A stretch of 64,000 bases of DNA, taken from positions 7,287,001-7,351,000 of the forward strand of contig OY540813.1 in the NCBI GenBank assembly GCA_961205875.1, written 5' to 3'. The position numbers were made by a program, and so were the translations under genes. Shown piece by piece: positions 25,301 through 37,320 of the stretch. This DNA is from Sialis fuliginosa (Eukaryota; Arthropoda; Insecta; Megaloptera; Sialidae). The notes beneath the pieces were generated by a model. The model saw only the letters and a list, made by a program, of their open reading frames with translations. It did not search any database and was not told where the DNA came from. The first letter of the stretch is position 1; every line of letters begins with the position of its first letter.

Positions 25301-25379
25301 GGATAAAACAATGATAAATGTTGCTCTGACATACCGCCTCGTTCGTCTGCTGGATGCCGTTGTCACTGTCGATTAATTT
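25301..25379 (+). repeat. sequence pair shared with 63685-63747 (inverted)
   Basis: GGATAAAACAATGATAAATG (25301-25320) and TTGTCACTGTCGATTAATTT (25360-25379) recur in the same order on the minus strand of 63685-63747: the first exactly, the second at 18 of 20 positions. The DNA between differs in length (39 against 23 bases). The class is unknown. Confidence 0.55.
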
Positions 25380-25994
25380 CAGTTGATTATTTTATTATTT
25401 TTTGTTGTCCGCGTGGATTTTTTACCGCTCTTTCTTTCTTTCGCCAAGGATTCGTGACTAATAGGTGCGGGCTTTCCGTTTACTTTAAGAATATAAAAAA
25501 ATTTGTTGAAAAAGATTTTGAATATAAGTCTATGTCATGCGATAATAAGTTTAAATATTTCTAGAAATGGTAGGTTTTTTTATAAATCATTTAATAATAA
25601 ATTTATATTACGAGTAGGTATTTTTAAACAAAACAATTGAACAATTTAAATAATGTTTAGATAAATTTGCTGAGATTGATTAACCATTGAATTTTTATAC
25701 AGTTTTACTTAAAAATATTAGTTCGACATTTTTCGTATATTTTTAATTTTTTAACAATTTTAATCGCAATCTAAATATACAAACGTCAACATGACATTTA
25801 ACAATTTTTTAAAGCAAACTGTGATTAATCTTTGTAAGGGAATATCTAACAACAAACGCTGTGGTAACCTACCTATATTATAAAAAATTGAATGCTCTAC
25901 AAAAAAGATTATATAAAATTTTCACGTTACATGTGTCATATTTGAGATATCCTGAAAAAATAAATATTTTGGGATGTCACCAATTTTAATAACT

Positions 25995-26195
25995 TTGAAA
26001 TAGGACCGTCCTCAAACCAGATCCAATCATTCAACCAAGTTTCATTAATATCGGTTTAGTGGTTCATGAGTTATTCGTGCGACAAGGATTCAGGGGACAG
26101 ACACACACACAGACAGACAGGCTTTGTGTTTTGAAATCGGAGAACAATTTTTTTGTCTCATTCTATCTTCGATATTGCGAGAAAGCAAAATAATT
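25995..26195 (+). repeat. RTE-like 3' tail, copy 2
   Basis: Contains CATTCAACCAAGTTTCAT, TATCGGTTTAGTGGTTCATG, GCGACAAGGATTCAG, an ACACACACAGACAGACAG run, and the end GAAATCGGAGAACAATTTTT with CGATATTGCGAG. The 'cggttcagtagttcatgag' pattern is usual for arthropod non-LTR tails. Confidence 0.7.
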
Positions 26196-26921
26196 AATTA
26201 AAAGTAAAATATGATATGAATTAAAATGTAATTTTCAAATTTTATAGAATTCTATTTTTTATTTTTAACTATAGCTCCTTTTTGATTTTTCCTGTAATCG
26301 TATCTTTAAAAACCTGGAATGTTTTTCTATTCAAAAAATATTATGTTGCCATTATTCAAGCCTAAGGGTTGTTTTTAAACAGGAATTGAAATATTTACGA
26401 TGTTTTGATAAAATCTCGACACTTACACATGTCTCAGATTGACATAATTCCGGAAAACTTTTCCTTATTTTATCTGACATTTTTAGATAAATAAAATTAT
26501 ACTGTGACTTTCTAAAATTAAATTATGGATACATGGAAAATATTGATGTATTGATAAATATTTTATATGAATCGGTTAGGTACCAAATCAGTTAACTTAA
26601 AACAGATAAAAAATATCTGCCATGGGAACCACGGGACTTTCTTATACGTAATACTGGCAGTGAATAGTGCACGTGATTCTTATTCTATTAAAACAAATTT
26701 CCGACGAACTAATAAAAGATAGAATAAAATGAGTGGCACATAAATTATAGGTAATAAAATTGTTTACTACATGTATTAAATTAATTTTGTAATGAACCAT
26801 TTGAAACATAATAAAAAAAATTTTTTCGAAAAAAATTAATAGGACATAAATTGTAGATAATAATATAACCTACAATTTTTAACTCGACCATTTTTCTCTA
26901 ATTTGCACCGTTTCAAAGTAA

Positions 26922-27024
26922 TTTGAACAATTCAAAAATCGACCTCAGTAAACATCCGTATCTGGTTGAAAGATTGTTTTCAAAAATAGGAGGTTTTCTT
27001 CCCAGACAAAAATTAATCTTAAAA
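26922..27024 (+). repeat. RTE-like repeat tail, copy 2 (partial)
   Basis: Second copy of the repeat at 7738-7844, about nine-tenths identical by eye, lacking the GACA tail. Confidence 0.65.
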
Positions 27025-29072
27025 TATTGAATCAATAATTATCCGCAATGAATTATTTTTCGCTTTCAATTAAATGATGAAATACATTAGGTTATAATAT
27101 ATTATTTTAAAGAAAACACATAAATTGACTATCCGATAAAATAAAACAATTTCTAAAAATGAGTTAATATACGAATACCAAAATAAAATGGTCAAGTAAT
27201 CAATGTCCATGTCGATTGTCAGTTTGCAACCAGAGCGTGTAAGATAGAAGCACACCGGATATTGAAGGTCGTTTATTGGCAGCACTGCCATCAGACTTCC
27301 GCCGCAAACAACGCGCTAAGATATTGTTATCTAACTATGTATATTGTATATGTGTAACACTTTTACTTCTACCTACACATATTCGTATATTGTATTTTTT
27401 TTATTAAGTCGTTAGAGTCAGCTGTGCCAGTTGATTTTATTTATAATTTGTCGTTTGTTGAGAAACGTAGGTTTTTCACTGACTATGAGTATATTATTTA
27501 TTTTTGGGTAGTATTTAAGTGCGCAATATTTTATATACTTTGAGCATTAAATATATTGTATTTGAACAATAACATTTTGAATGCTGAGCATTATACTAAA
27601 TATAAAGTGTGACATTAAAAATAATTTTTTGAGCATTAACATTTTCCGTTTTGAGTATTAATATTTGCGTTCATTATTATTGTATAATTTCATTTGCTTT
27701 AATATTATAACTTTTTTTGGCGGGGAGGAGATGTTCCATTACCCCCCCACCCCCAAATAAAATAAAATAGTTGTATTGTTCAATTTGCTTTAGTTTTATA
27801 ACCTAATCTAACGAGAACTAACCAACCCAAAACTAATCAAATCGATTTCTTTCTAATAAATTGCTTTTACCAAGGACAATTTACTTGTATTTATTAGAGC
27901 ATCAACTCTGTATGATTTATAAAATATTATATAAATACAAGATATTGCTCATTTAGTACAAATCTCACCAACCTAGTATTCATTTAGCCATTTTAAGGAG
28001 CATTTTTTTTCTATGTACCATTTTATTTCTTTAACGAAAAAAAGTATTTTATTAACGCTAGTTTATCTTAACTATTGCTAAAACACAAAAAATACTGTTT
28101 ATAAATTCTATAATAGTTTATTAAGTGTTAGAATAGTTAATTAAATGCTCTTCACTATTTCTCATTTCATTTAAAAAAGTGCGCATATAATTTGTTCCCT
28201 TTATTTTTATATGTTTATTGTACAGGATCATTTTCTTTATTACTTTCGTTATTCATATGCAGTAGATTAATTGTATCAGATCAGTTTAAATTTAAATAAT
28301 ATAATATATTTAAATGCAAAATTTTCAAGCTATATTTTTCATCAAGAATTTTATTAAAGGTAAATTGCCATTTCCTTGCAGGTTGTTTTGAAATCATCGA
28401 ATGATTGGATGTAATTAGGCAGAATGAAATTAATTCACAAAATCTTGTTGTCAAGTTTAAAATTTAGATTCCTTCAGGAATTAGCTCCACGAACCATCGC
28501 TAATTACAAACATTTAATATAGAATGAATCTTTTAAGTGCTTTATACACACGTCAACAATTTTTTTATTATTTACAGTATTCACATAACTGTCCGCTTTT
28601 GATTGTCATTTTCATTTAAAAACTGTCATTTGTAAATTTCCCTTATTACGTACTTGACGTAATTATTTAATATAATTTGTTGGTTTAAGTACATCAACAT
28701 TATAACCACTTTTGATTTTTATTTAGAGAATATCAATTTCATATTTTCCTTATCTTAAACTAATTAAGTTTCCTGAAATTTCTTACAGTGAAAGGTCCAT
28801 CAAAATCTGTTCAGTAGTTTACGTGTCAAGCTGGAACAAACAAACATATAAACAAAACTTTAAAAAAATATCAATACGACGTATATGTTACGGACAAAGC
28901 CCGCGGGATGTGCAAAGTCGACACTGCCCGGGCAATGTCAACATTGCACACCGCTGCTGAGCAAGGTTTGCAGAAATGGTTAATTAACGGACTTGATAAT
29001 GTAATTATTAAATTTTAAAACTGATACCAAACAATTTTATTTGATAATAAATATCAGTTTAATATCATAATA
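27025..29072. other. AT-rich intergenic DNA with repeat fragments
   Basis: A segment near 27710-27845 (ccccccacccccaa then AACTAACCAACC) resembles, inverted, the one near 56745-56830. A decayed non-LTR tail is at about 28795-28860 (CCATCAAAATCTGTTCAGTA). A GC-rich patch of unknown nature is at 28895-28975. No gene. Confidence 0.5.
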
Positions 29073-29216
29073 CGTGTAGTAGCTGTTCTGAGTGTCGAGA
29101 TATACTGATTGTAAATTTACGCTAGCGCGCAAACTGATTACAGCGCGTTACATCAAGATTCTGAAATGCCCACCCAGTATCTGACGTAAAATATTATACG
29201 TTATTCAAGTCAAAAG
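29073..29216 (+). repeat. dispersed repeat A, copy 3 (partial)
   Basis: Contains the central and 3' half of repeat A, from GTGTAGTAGCTGTTCTGAG to GTTATTCAAGTCAAAAG. The 5' half is absent. Confidence 0.7.
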
Positions 29217-30989
29217 AGAATTTTTATTATTTTTTGTCAGATAATATTGCTTCAAAAAGAAATAATAATATAGTAGTATTAAGATTATAATATGATAATG
29301 ATTGTCTTGGCTCAATTACATACTTAATACTTTAAATAAGACACTATTTCTAGTAACCAAACCAGAATTATGGTTTAAATTTTATAAAATCACAATCCAC
29401 ATTTCTTACTAACTATTGAGCCTAGATATCAACTCGCAAGGACCACCACTGAGAGTACAAATAAAATTACAGTGAAAGGAAAACGTCAAGTTGACAAATG
29501 CTGCAATTGGTCACATTATGGAGACAAATCTGTGTGATTGAACCGGTGGAAATCGCGCATGCATACATATATTTGTATAATACTAGCAATCAAACAATTT
29601 ATCACACTGACAGGTCCTTTTGTCAGGATTTATGCGTTTGCATACGTATCAAATGTGGTGCCAATTACATCAACGTAATAAAAATATATATTATTTATAA
29701 ATGTTTTGATTATTTACGTGAAACGTGGCCAACAGGTGGTTATTTGTTAGAAATTTGTATCATGCTATAGGTTTAACTATATATATACGTAGATGGTCTA
29801 TTTACTCCTTTCAGCGAACTTGTTCTGAAATATTATACGTATAATGTATATTATATAGTTTGTAATTGCTTATTGAGGTTAAAGGTTTGTGGATAACTTT
29901 GATGTGATATCAATGAAAATGGGTCACAACTTTATTGAAATACCTACTATAGGGTATGAATAACTTCGACAGTGTTGCTTTTGTTCCTTGTGGTTATTTT
30001 TTAACCCTCTATCAAAAGAAGGAGGTAATGTGTTTAGACCTTACATTTATTTGTATGTTTTTTTTATATAAAACTGTAACTTTGTATGATTTAGGTCCCA
30101 TATTGGACCCAATATTTCAAGGTCCTTAACCTATCAGAACCGTCGCGTACTGTCTCCAACGTACTGCGTAAGGCACCTGCAGAGTATTTCGTTTTATTTA
30201 TTCAATTACCAAAAATTTAAAATAAAAATGACAAAATAATGTTATAAGATATGATATGACATATACACGTTAGAAAATATATAATACTAAAGAAAAACAA
30301 GAAAATAATCTGATAAAGATATTGAAATGTCACTAAGATTAATATAAGATAATAAATGTGTATTTTTATTAATAGTTCGTCGTGTAAAAAAATCTTAATT
30401 AAAAATAATATGATACGAGGATATTTTTCAATAATTTATAGCATTTCATAAAGTAGATAAAAAATTATTATATACCCGTATGTAGAAGTATATTAAAAAT
30501 AAAAATGAAGTTTTTTTTTTTTAAATACACATTATTAAATAATGTTAAACTATCGAAATTAAAATGAAAAAGAAACAAAAGTAGGCAACGGCGACGTTTA
30601 TGAAATAAAATGAATATCATATATTATATATTTAATCTAAGCGGAAACATTCTTTTTATTATATTAACAATATGTTATCTTTACTAAAAATCTGAACCAA
30701 TTTATGTAATTTCTTATAAAGCTTTGCGTAATACAAAAAATAAAACTCAAGTTTTGGATCATTTACTATTTGAACGATGGCTGTTTCTTGAGAATGAGAA
30801 TAAAATAAAAGAGCAACGAGGATTATGTGTATATTTCTTTCTCTTCTTCCTCTAGAAGTATCCATTTCCAATTAAACGTTGTTGTTTTTTTGTGAAAGTT
30901 TATTTATTTATTATAGTCAAAATTTTGATCGGTAATAAATTAATGATCTATTAGAATGTTGGTAAAGGTAATTAATTAAAATAGTTTGT
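29217..30989. other. AT-rich intergenic DNA, no gene seen
   Basis: The 3' flank of the cuticular protein gene. A patch at 30110-30185 is GC-richer. Several long frames are low in complexity and not supported. Confidence 0.5.
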
Positions 30990-31011
30990 TTTAAATAAAA
31001 CACATCTACAT

Positions 31012-31017
31012 TTTATT
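31012..31017 (-). terminator. polyadenylation signal of the cuticular protein gene
   Basis: AATAAA on the minus strand about 130 bases beyond the stop codon, followed by AT-rich DNA. It predicts a transcript of roughly 0.84 kb ending near 30990. A nearer perfect AATAAA was not seen. Confidence 0.6.
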
Positions 31018-31146
31018 GTGCAAAAAAATAATGAAGTATAAAAAATATTTTCAATATATATACATAATAATTATGAGTTTTATATACAATATGAAAAAGA
31101 TGCAGTTTATGTGTGAAAGGCGAAAAAATCAAACAGTCTTTAAAAT

Positions 31147-31761
31147 TTAATAGTGGTGTCCAACATTATGGATTGGTCCAGAGAAGCTAATGTGGGATGT
31201 GGCACCATGATGAGCACTATGGAGTGGTTGATGATGGTAAACTGGAGCGGCAACATGGTGGACTGGAGCGACGTGGTGGACAGCGGCAACATGGTGTACT
31301 GGGGCAACGTGGTGAACTGGAGCTACGTGGTGAACAGCAGCAACGTGATGTACTGGGGCAACGTGATGGACTGGAGCGACGTGGTGAACTGGGGCAACAG
31401 CGACGTGGTGTTGTTGGGGTGCGTGATGGACGGCCTTTCCTTCATATTGAACATGGGCGTTGAATCCATTGTGTTTGTCAGCGGTGTAGTGTACAATACG
31501 ACGGACACCGTCTGGTTGGACAAGACTGTAGTGTCCCTGGACAGCATCTCCTTCGCGTTGTTCGGCTTGTTCCTTAACATCTCCGGTATGGGGATCATGG
31601 ACAGCGTATTCGAAGTGGTACTTAGCTGGAGCGTGTTCGTAGTGATCGTTGTGTCCATGGGCATACACTGGCTGAGCGGCAATCAGACCGTGTTGGGCAT
31701 AGTGTCCATATTGAGCAAAAGCTCCTGTAGCGCACAAAGCGATAACGATGATATTGAACAT
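31147..31761 (-). CDS. RR-2 cuticular protein (chitin-binding, His-rich), single exon
   Basis: The protein (204 residues) should be secreted and bind chitin in the exoskeleton. Residues 1-16 form a signal peptide ([16 protein letters not shown]) with likely cleavage before Q17. The Rebers-Riddiford domain covers about residues 46-108, opening with [15 protein letters not shown] and ending with the RR-2 hallmark [11 protein letters not shown]. The RR-2 subtype is typical of hard cuticle. Residues 122-169 are eight tandem hexapeptides VA(P/A)VHH, followed by a His-rich tail ending GHHY; such His-rich arms are thought to serve cross-linking and sclerotisation. The mature protein has no cysteine, as is usual for the CPR family. 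The start is the first ATG after the TATA box and directly precedes the signal peptide. Many insect CPR genes split the signal peptide with an intron after a few codons; here the frame is continuous, so the gene looks intronless. No second cuticle gene is visible in the window, although CPR genes are often clustered. The identification is firm; the exact orthologue is not known. Confidence 0.95.
   Translation of the reverse strand: MFNIIVIALCATGAFAQYGHYAQHGLIAAQPVYAHGHNDHYEHAPAKYHFEYAVHDPHTGDVKEQAEQREGDAVQGHYSLVQPDGVRRIVHYTADKHNGFNAHVQYEGKAVHHAPQQHHVAVAPVHHVAPVHHVAPVHHVAAVHHVAPVHHVAPVHHVAAVHHVAPVHHVAAPVYHHQPLHSAHHGATSHISFSGPIHNVGHHY
31255..31398 (-). repeat. 18-base coding minisatellite in the cuticular protein gene
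   Basis: Eight tandem 18-base units encode VA(P/A)VHH hexapeptides (residues 122-169). Six units read VAPVHH and two read VAAVHH. The units differ by only a few bases, so the array is probably variable in length between alleles. The periodic, GC-richer codons also keep other frames open on both strands. Confidence 0.9.
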
Positions 31762-31852
31762 TTTGATAACGTTGGTTTGATAGTTCTACTATACAACACT
31801 TAACTGTACAAACACAATTTGTTTTGTGATACTATTTTGAAAATTGCGCCGG

Positions 31853-31863
31853 CATTTTATACC
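31853..31863 (-). promoter_or_regulatory. TATA box of the cuticular protein gene
   Basis: On the minus strand the sequence reads GGTATAAAATG. A TATA box here places the transcription start near 31830, where an ATCACA initiator-like sequence lies, leaving a 5' leader of about 70 bases before the ATG at 31761. The TATA is clear; the start site is inferred from spacing. Confidence 0.75.
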
Positions 31864-31958
31864 TGTTGGTTTGTTTGGGTATTGAATGGGCGGCTCCTTT
31901 CTCCAAACGGCTACTGCTCTACATTTGTATAACAAGTTACACATACTTTTGTCGCAGA

Positions 31959-31967
31959 TCAAGGTTA
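31959..31967 (+). promoter_or_regulatory. possible beta-FTZ-F1 site upstream of the cuticular protein gene
   Basis: The + strand reads TCAAGGTTA, one base from the known FTZ-F1 consensus YCAAGGYCR. It lies about 130 bases upstream of the inferred transcription start. FTZ-F1 is known to drive insect cuticle protein genes during the ecdysone decline, so the position fits, but a 9-base near-match is weak evidence. Confidence 0.3.
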
Positions 31968-31989
31968 TTCCGCATTCACTTTCTTCGTA

Positions 31990-33649
31990 TTATGCAACGC
32001 GTAATTAATTTATTTTTAAGCAACGAGTTCTTGGTGCTAGTATTGGCACCCACATGCTATATGGAGCAAATCTAATACTGTCTTGACAGATTGAATAACA
32101 TGTAGCAAAAACTAGTGTCACATAATAACGTTACTTGTAGTTGAAAATAGATACGTCTTGTAGAAAGTAATTCAACTGTCTATGCATATGTTTATTCAGA
32201 ATATACATATACCTAGTCACTCTATTAGTATACCTTGTTGAAATTAAATGCCTTAATGAAACTACTATACATTGGAGATTATATAAGCTATGTGTACTTT
32301 AAATTGTATGTAATTTTAATATAATAAATGACAATTAGAACAGCGAACGTAATATGTTTATCAATTGATTCATTAGTGTGGAAAATTAATATGATATTCA
32401 TTTTTTATTTGAACTGACATTTCAATTTAATAATATAATATATAACTGTTGTTTTGTAGTATGTACAAGATTTTTTTTATCAGTAATGAATAACATTGTA
32501 GTATAGTCGCGCGTATATAAAAATATTGTTATGTTTAAAAACCTCCATACTGATATAGAATGTAACAATCAATGTTATTTCTCTTCTGTTAATATTAACA
32601 GAATATTATATATTATAAAATATTATTTTTCTCGTAAATTTAAAGCTTAATAAGATTTAAATATTAGTTTAAATTTCATCCTGTAAACACCATAACAAGT
32701 TTTTTATAAATAATTAATAAAAAAATAAACAAAAATATTTTTTTTTATAATTTAAGTTATAAAAGTATTTTTAATAAAATTATTTATACTTTAAAAGTTA
32801 AAAATTAAGTTATTAAGAATTATCAAATCTAAAAATGAAATTAAAATATAAAACAATCAAAAACATTCTTTTCTTTAGAATTTTTTAAATAATTTGTTAA
32901 AACTTCTCTTGAAGTTTATGGCCAAATTCGAAGATGAAAGTCAAAATTTATTATTTTAGGTCAAGTTTTTTTACAAGAAAAAAATATTTACAAGTTTTCT
33001 GTAATATTGACAATAAATATTCGTATTATATACCGTGGTTACATAAGTTGTTGAAAAATTTCAAATACATGTATTCTTCTTCTTCAAACATCTTTGTCTG
33101 CTGGTATATTTTACATGTATATTTTAAAAAAATGTGTAAAACATTTCATAGGAACATTTTGTTTCACGGAAATACCTATTACGAAACAAAATCAAACATT
33201 CCATAAAAAATAATTTACAAAGACTATGTAAAATTACATTGCAATTATCAGTAAATACCTAATAACGATTTAAAAAACGTAAATATTTTAAATGTTGTTC
33301 ATTTGTGTTAAGTGGAGCAAAACCGGGCCCGCAGGCTCGGATGTCGCATGCAAGCCATGTTACATTACCCGGCCAGTTCGGACAAGTTTTTTTGTAGTTT
33401 TTTGTTACGTAGAATTCACTTTTTATTTATTCTTTATCGATCTGAATATTTTGTTTTAATATATGTGCATATTTAACTGAAAAAATAGGACATGATTTTT
33501 TGTAGTGTCTTTAATTGTGCAAAATCTCTATAGGGTCAATAGAATAATTGATTGTGATAACAACTAGACTTCTAATTTGCATCAAATATAATATTATTAG
33601 GTAATTTAGAATTAACGATCCAAACATTAAAAGTAAATTGAGAAAATTA
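31990..33649. other. AT-rich 5' flank of the cuticular protein gene
   Basis: Very AT-rich with no gene. A short GC-rich patch at 33310-33390 (accgggcccgcaggctcgg) is the only contrast. Confidence 0.5.
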
Positions 33650-34474
33650 TTTTAGGCAAAAATGTCCAAGATAAGTGTGAAATTCTTTTCCTAAACGGTA
33701 AGAGATAGAGATTCAGTTAAATGAGATGAAATATTTGTAAGAAAGGAGTGAGTAGTACTACATCAAAAAATATTAATAATTCTATGTGGTTTAGACAGTA
33801 TATCAAAAAATCTGAAAATTCGGAACTTCTTTAAATGGCTATAACTTTTTTGTCAAAGTAGATAGGTACTTTTTGTTTGCGGTTTCATAAAGCCCTTTTT
33901 GTGTAGAATTGATTAGTATATTTAGAATTTTTATATAACTTTTAGTTTTCGAGTTACAAGCACTAACTTTAGTTTTTCTTATGGGCCACTATGTTAGTTA
34001 TAACATATCTGAACGTATTTTTTTTACTTTACATGGATATGTAAAGTAAAAAATAAATATGACAAGTGACATATCGTTGTAAAGTAGAGTAAAGAACATG
34101 TTCAAATATGCTACAGACAACTTTAGTGTGGCCCATAAAAAATACTAAAGTTAGTGCTTGTAACTCGGAAACTAAAAGTGATGTAAAAATTCTAAATACA
34201 CCAATCAATTCTACACCATAGGTACTTTAAGAAACCATAAACAAAAAGTACATATCTTCTTTGACAAAAAAGTTATAGCCATTTATAGAAATTCGGATTT
34301 TTAAGATTTTTGGGTATACTACCAAAACCACATAAAATTATTAATATTTTTTAATGCAGTAATACTCACCCCTTCCTTACAAATAATTTATCTCTTTTCA
34401 CCGAATCTGTATCTTTTACCGTTTAGGAAAAGGAAATCCCCATGCATTTCATGCTTATCTGGGATATCCTGTAT
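33650..34474. repeat. 0.8-kb palindromic (foldback) element
   Basis: Two arms of about 370 bases pair around a centre near 34050. Examples: TATGGGCCACTATG-side GTTAGTGCTTGTAACTCGG against TCGAGTTACAAGCACTAAC, and TTTTCCTAAACGGTAAGAGA against the reverse of TCTTTTACCGTTTAGGAAAA. The right end reads GGGATATCCTGTATA, like the 'GGACACCCTGTATA' ends of Tc1/mariner-type MITEs; the left end is eroded. Non-coding. Confidence 0.8.
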
Positions 34475-35424
34475 AAACAAATGTTTTTTCGAGGATATAC
34501 CTAATGACAGTTTTTTTTAATCATTCTGTATATATGATCAATAAATAAATGTTTTATTAGCGAAAACAGTCCAATATGAATTTTAATTCCAAATCGTACC
34601 AATGTATTCTTCAGATGAATTTAATAACTACGTAAAATAAAAATTGGTTTGCAAATACCTATCTGCATATTAAGTGAAATCAGTAGATATAAACAATGTT
34701 TTTAATTTTCAAAATTTGTTGTATAATATATATCTTTAGAAATTTGAATTTAACAAGCAGTATTATCATGTAAGTCACTGCAATGATATATGATTCTAAA
34801 TATTATCTTAATGTAAAGAAAGTTTTGAACTGGTATATAATGATTTATATGCAAAATATATTGCTACAATATAAGGTACATTTTCACTGTAAAATAGTTC
34901 TATTTAAAAGATAATTTATCATTTATTTCGTGAGAATGTTTCCACAGAATTAGAAATATTTATACAATTTATATTTTATATTTTATATTTATATTTTATA
35001 ATATACTTTATTGATTACAATTTCTATAAATAACTAGAAGTGAATGAACCGTTTAGAAAACACTTTGGCCACTTCTGATTTAGGTATTTGATTAGTAATA
35101 TATTTTTTTCCGGAAATTAAACAAATCGCTCGATATATCATTTATTGGCTAATAAATTACAGATTTTTTTGTTTCTTATACATGTGTGACTTCCTATAAA
35201 TCTGTTTATAAAAAACATTAATTTTGTTTTGTCGAGAGTCGCTTTGGATTTTGAATCGTCCATATGTGTTTCACGCAAGTACATAAATTTTTCTGATTTG
35301 GTGTAAATATATATTTACAAATACTCTTGTTTCGTTATGTAAGTGTAATTGGGTTAAAGTGCATTTCAACTTTTTCTTTTACATTATCATAAAAAGAAGT
35401 CAGGTAACTACCTACACTTAAAAT
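34475..35424. other. AT-rich intergenic DNA, no gene seen
   Basis: Includes a TTTATATTTTATATTTATAT-type simple stretch at about 34965-35005. Nothing else stands out. Confidence 0.5.
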
Positions 35425-35548
35425 CAGGGGCGTAGCTAGGGTTTTTTTTTTTGGTATTGTCGGCACCCCCCTTCGATGATTCTTCCATTCTATGGGCTTT
35501 TCACCCCCGACGGGAGCTGGTTTATTCAACCTTTAACTTCGCCTCTTA
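35425..35548. mobile_element. short hAT-type MITE or fragment
   Basis: Begins CAGGGGCGTAGCTAGGG, a common hAT-type terminus in insects, and ends TTAACTTCGCCTCTTAG, an imperfect inverted copy of the start. No matching 8-base duplication could be found, so the right boundary is uncertain. Confidence 0.5.
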
Positions 35549-37320
35549 GTCCAAGCTAATGGGTTTTGGAAGTTTTTGTAGTCAGAACTCAAAAATTCAA
35601 AATAGCGGACTCAAAATGTCATTGGAAATAGAATAAACAAGTACCGAAAATACATATGATATCTATTATGATACACATTAATGATATCTAAAAAAACTGT
35701 AGGTACGAATTTGTATGGAATTAAAAGTTATATACTTTAAAATAAAAAATATAGGGTGTACCATAAAAAATGATTTTTGTGACATGGAATTTTTTTAAGT
35801 TTACATTTTTTAATGGTAACCTGTATAAAATAATTAAACTTACATAGATTATAGGTGGATCATAGTATAAATAAGGTACTACAACAAAAAAACGTAAGAA
35901 TAAATCTGCAAAATATCTGAAAACGTAATTAATATATTATATAAAAATATTTTTATCTCATTAAGCCCTCAATGTCTTTCAAAAATATTATACCACTGTA
36001 TAGACCTGAAAAGAAATTAAATCAGAGTCATATATTATTTTTTTACCTCGGATAAAAGCATTTACATATTTAATATTAATACGAATTTAATTTCAATCTA
36101 AAATAAAATATAGAAAATCTAATAATCATCAAGACACTTCTAATAATAATCTTCTAACTTTACACAGCCTCCGTTTAAAAATTGTGCCTAAAAGTATTTT
36201 ATCACAAATTTTTCAAAGTAAAAAAATATTCAGTGCAAGTCGTACAATATAAAATTTAGTGAGCGGTTCAGAAGATAGCAAAACAAAATAAAATCTACAT
36301 AATTGGAGCATGATTTAAAGTTAGTTGCTGGAATAAATTAACCAAGTCAATTTCCATAAGTAATGTTTCGCCGGCAGGCTCTGTCTCACTTCCCTTCTAT
36401 CAGTTATAAATCTAGTTACCCGAATTCATATTCATGGATCTACTCCGTTACGCAAATATGACCACACTGTATATCACAATGAATTTCTCACTTAATATTT
36501 GAACGCGTCTTTCGAATACACTTTCAAAACGCATAGATCAAATGAAATTTGCACATATTATTTCACTACAACTCATTTTAATTGAATTTTCATCTATTTT
36601 TGACAGTTTAATGTTCTTAACTTAGATATAGTTTTTTAAGGGAAATATAAAAGCGTGGATAAGTTTTTTAAATTAAAGTTATTTAATTAGGAGAACTTTG
36701 AAATATCCATTTTGACTTTCCTGGATCCATTCTAATTATTATTTTTGCCATGGTGTCTGTATGTCTGTCAGTCTGTAGACATGTAGCTATAAAAAGACGA
36801 AAACATGCTATTTTTGAAAAAAATCTTACAACCGGAATTTTTAATTTGTCTTATAATTTTTGAAATGATACGTATTAAAAACAAATGTTTTAAATACAAA
36901 CTGTACCTAGATAATATTATTAGAATAATTATAATAATTATTTTAAATTATTAATTAGTAATAATTTATATTCTGTTCACCAAAAAAAATTCAGGATATA
37001 ACTATACTTATTCGATTTAAAAAAATATACATTTGAAATGGTTCATTACAGAAAAAAAATGTTTATTATATAATAATAACAATAAATTTATTAAAGTTTG
37101 GTTGATACAATTGTACATAGAATACGTTACAGAAAAATAGAATATAATAAAAAAAAAAAATGAAATAAGGTATAAATAACAAAATATTAATTCATGAAAA
37201 TCCAAGTTTCTGCAAATTTTGCTAATTTAAAAAAAAATTCTAAAAATTCTTAAAATGTGACAACTGTCTGAAAAATTTTCTGCTTGCGTTTTTATCTTAG
37301 GAAATATTCGTGAGGAGTTT
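35549..37320. other. AT-rich intergenic DNA, no gene seen
   Basis: Contains only decayed repeat-like fragments (about 36715-36800, with a GTCTGTATGTCTGTCAGTCT run). No gene. Confidence 0.5.

Noticed and set aside
29498-29770. 90-residue + strand frame
   Set aside because: No domain, many Ile/Tyr/Cys from AT-rich codons; likely chance.
31323-31682. 119-residue minus-strand frame overlapping the cuticular protein
   Set aside because: An alternate frame of the same gene; periodic Thr/Gln/Leu composition from the repeat, with no signal peptide or domain.
31153-31803. 216-residue open frame on the + strand opposite the cuticular protein gene
   Set aside because: It is a shadow of the His-rich 18-base repeat and GC-richer codons; the product is Met/Val/Trp-rich, low in complexity, and resembles no known family.
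32069-32090. TAATACTGTC, the seed region of miR-8
   Set aside because: The match stops after ten bases (TTGACAG instead of AGGTAAAG) and no hairpin surrounds it.
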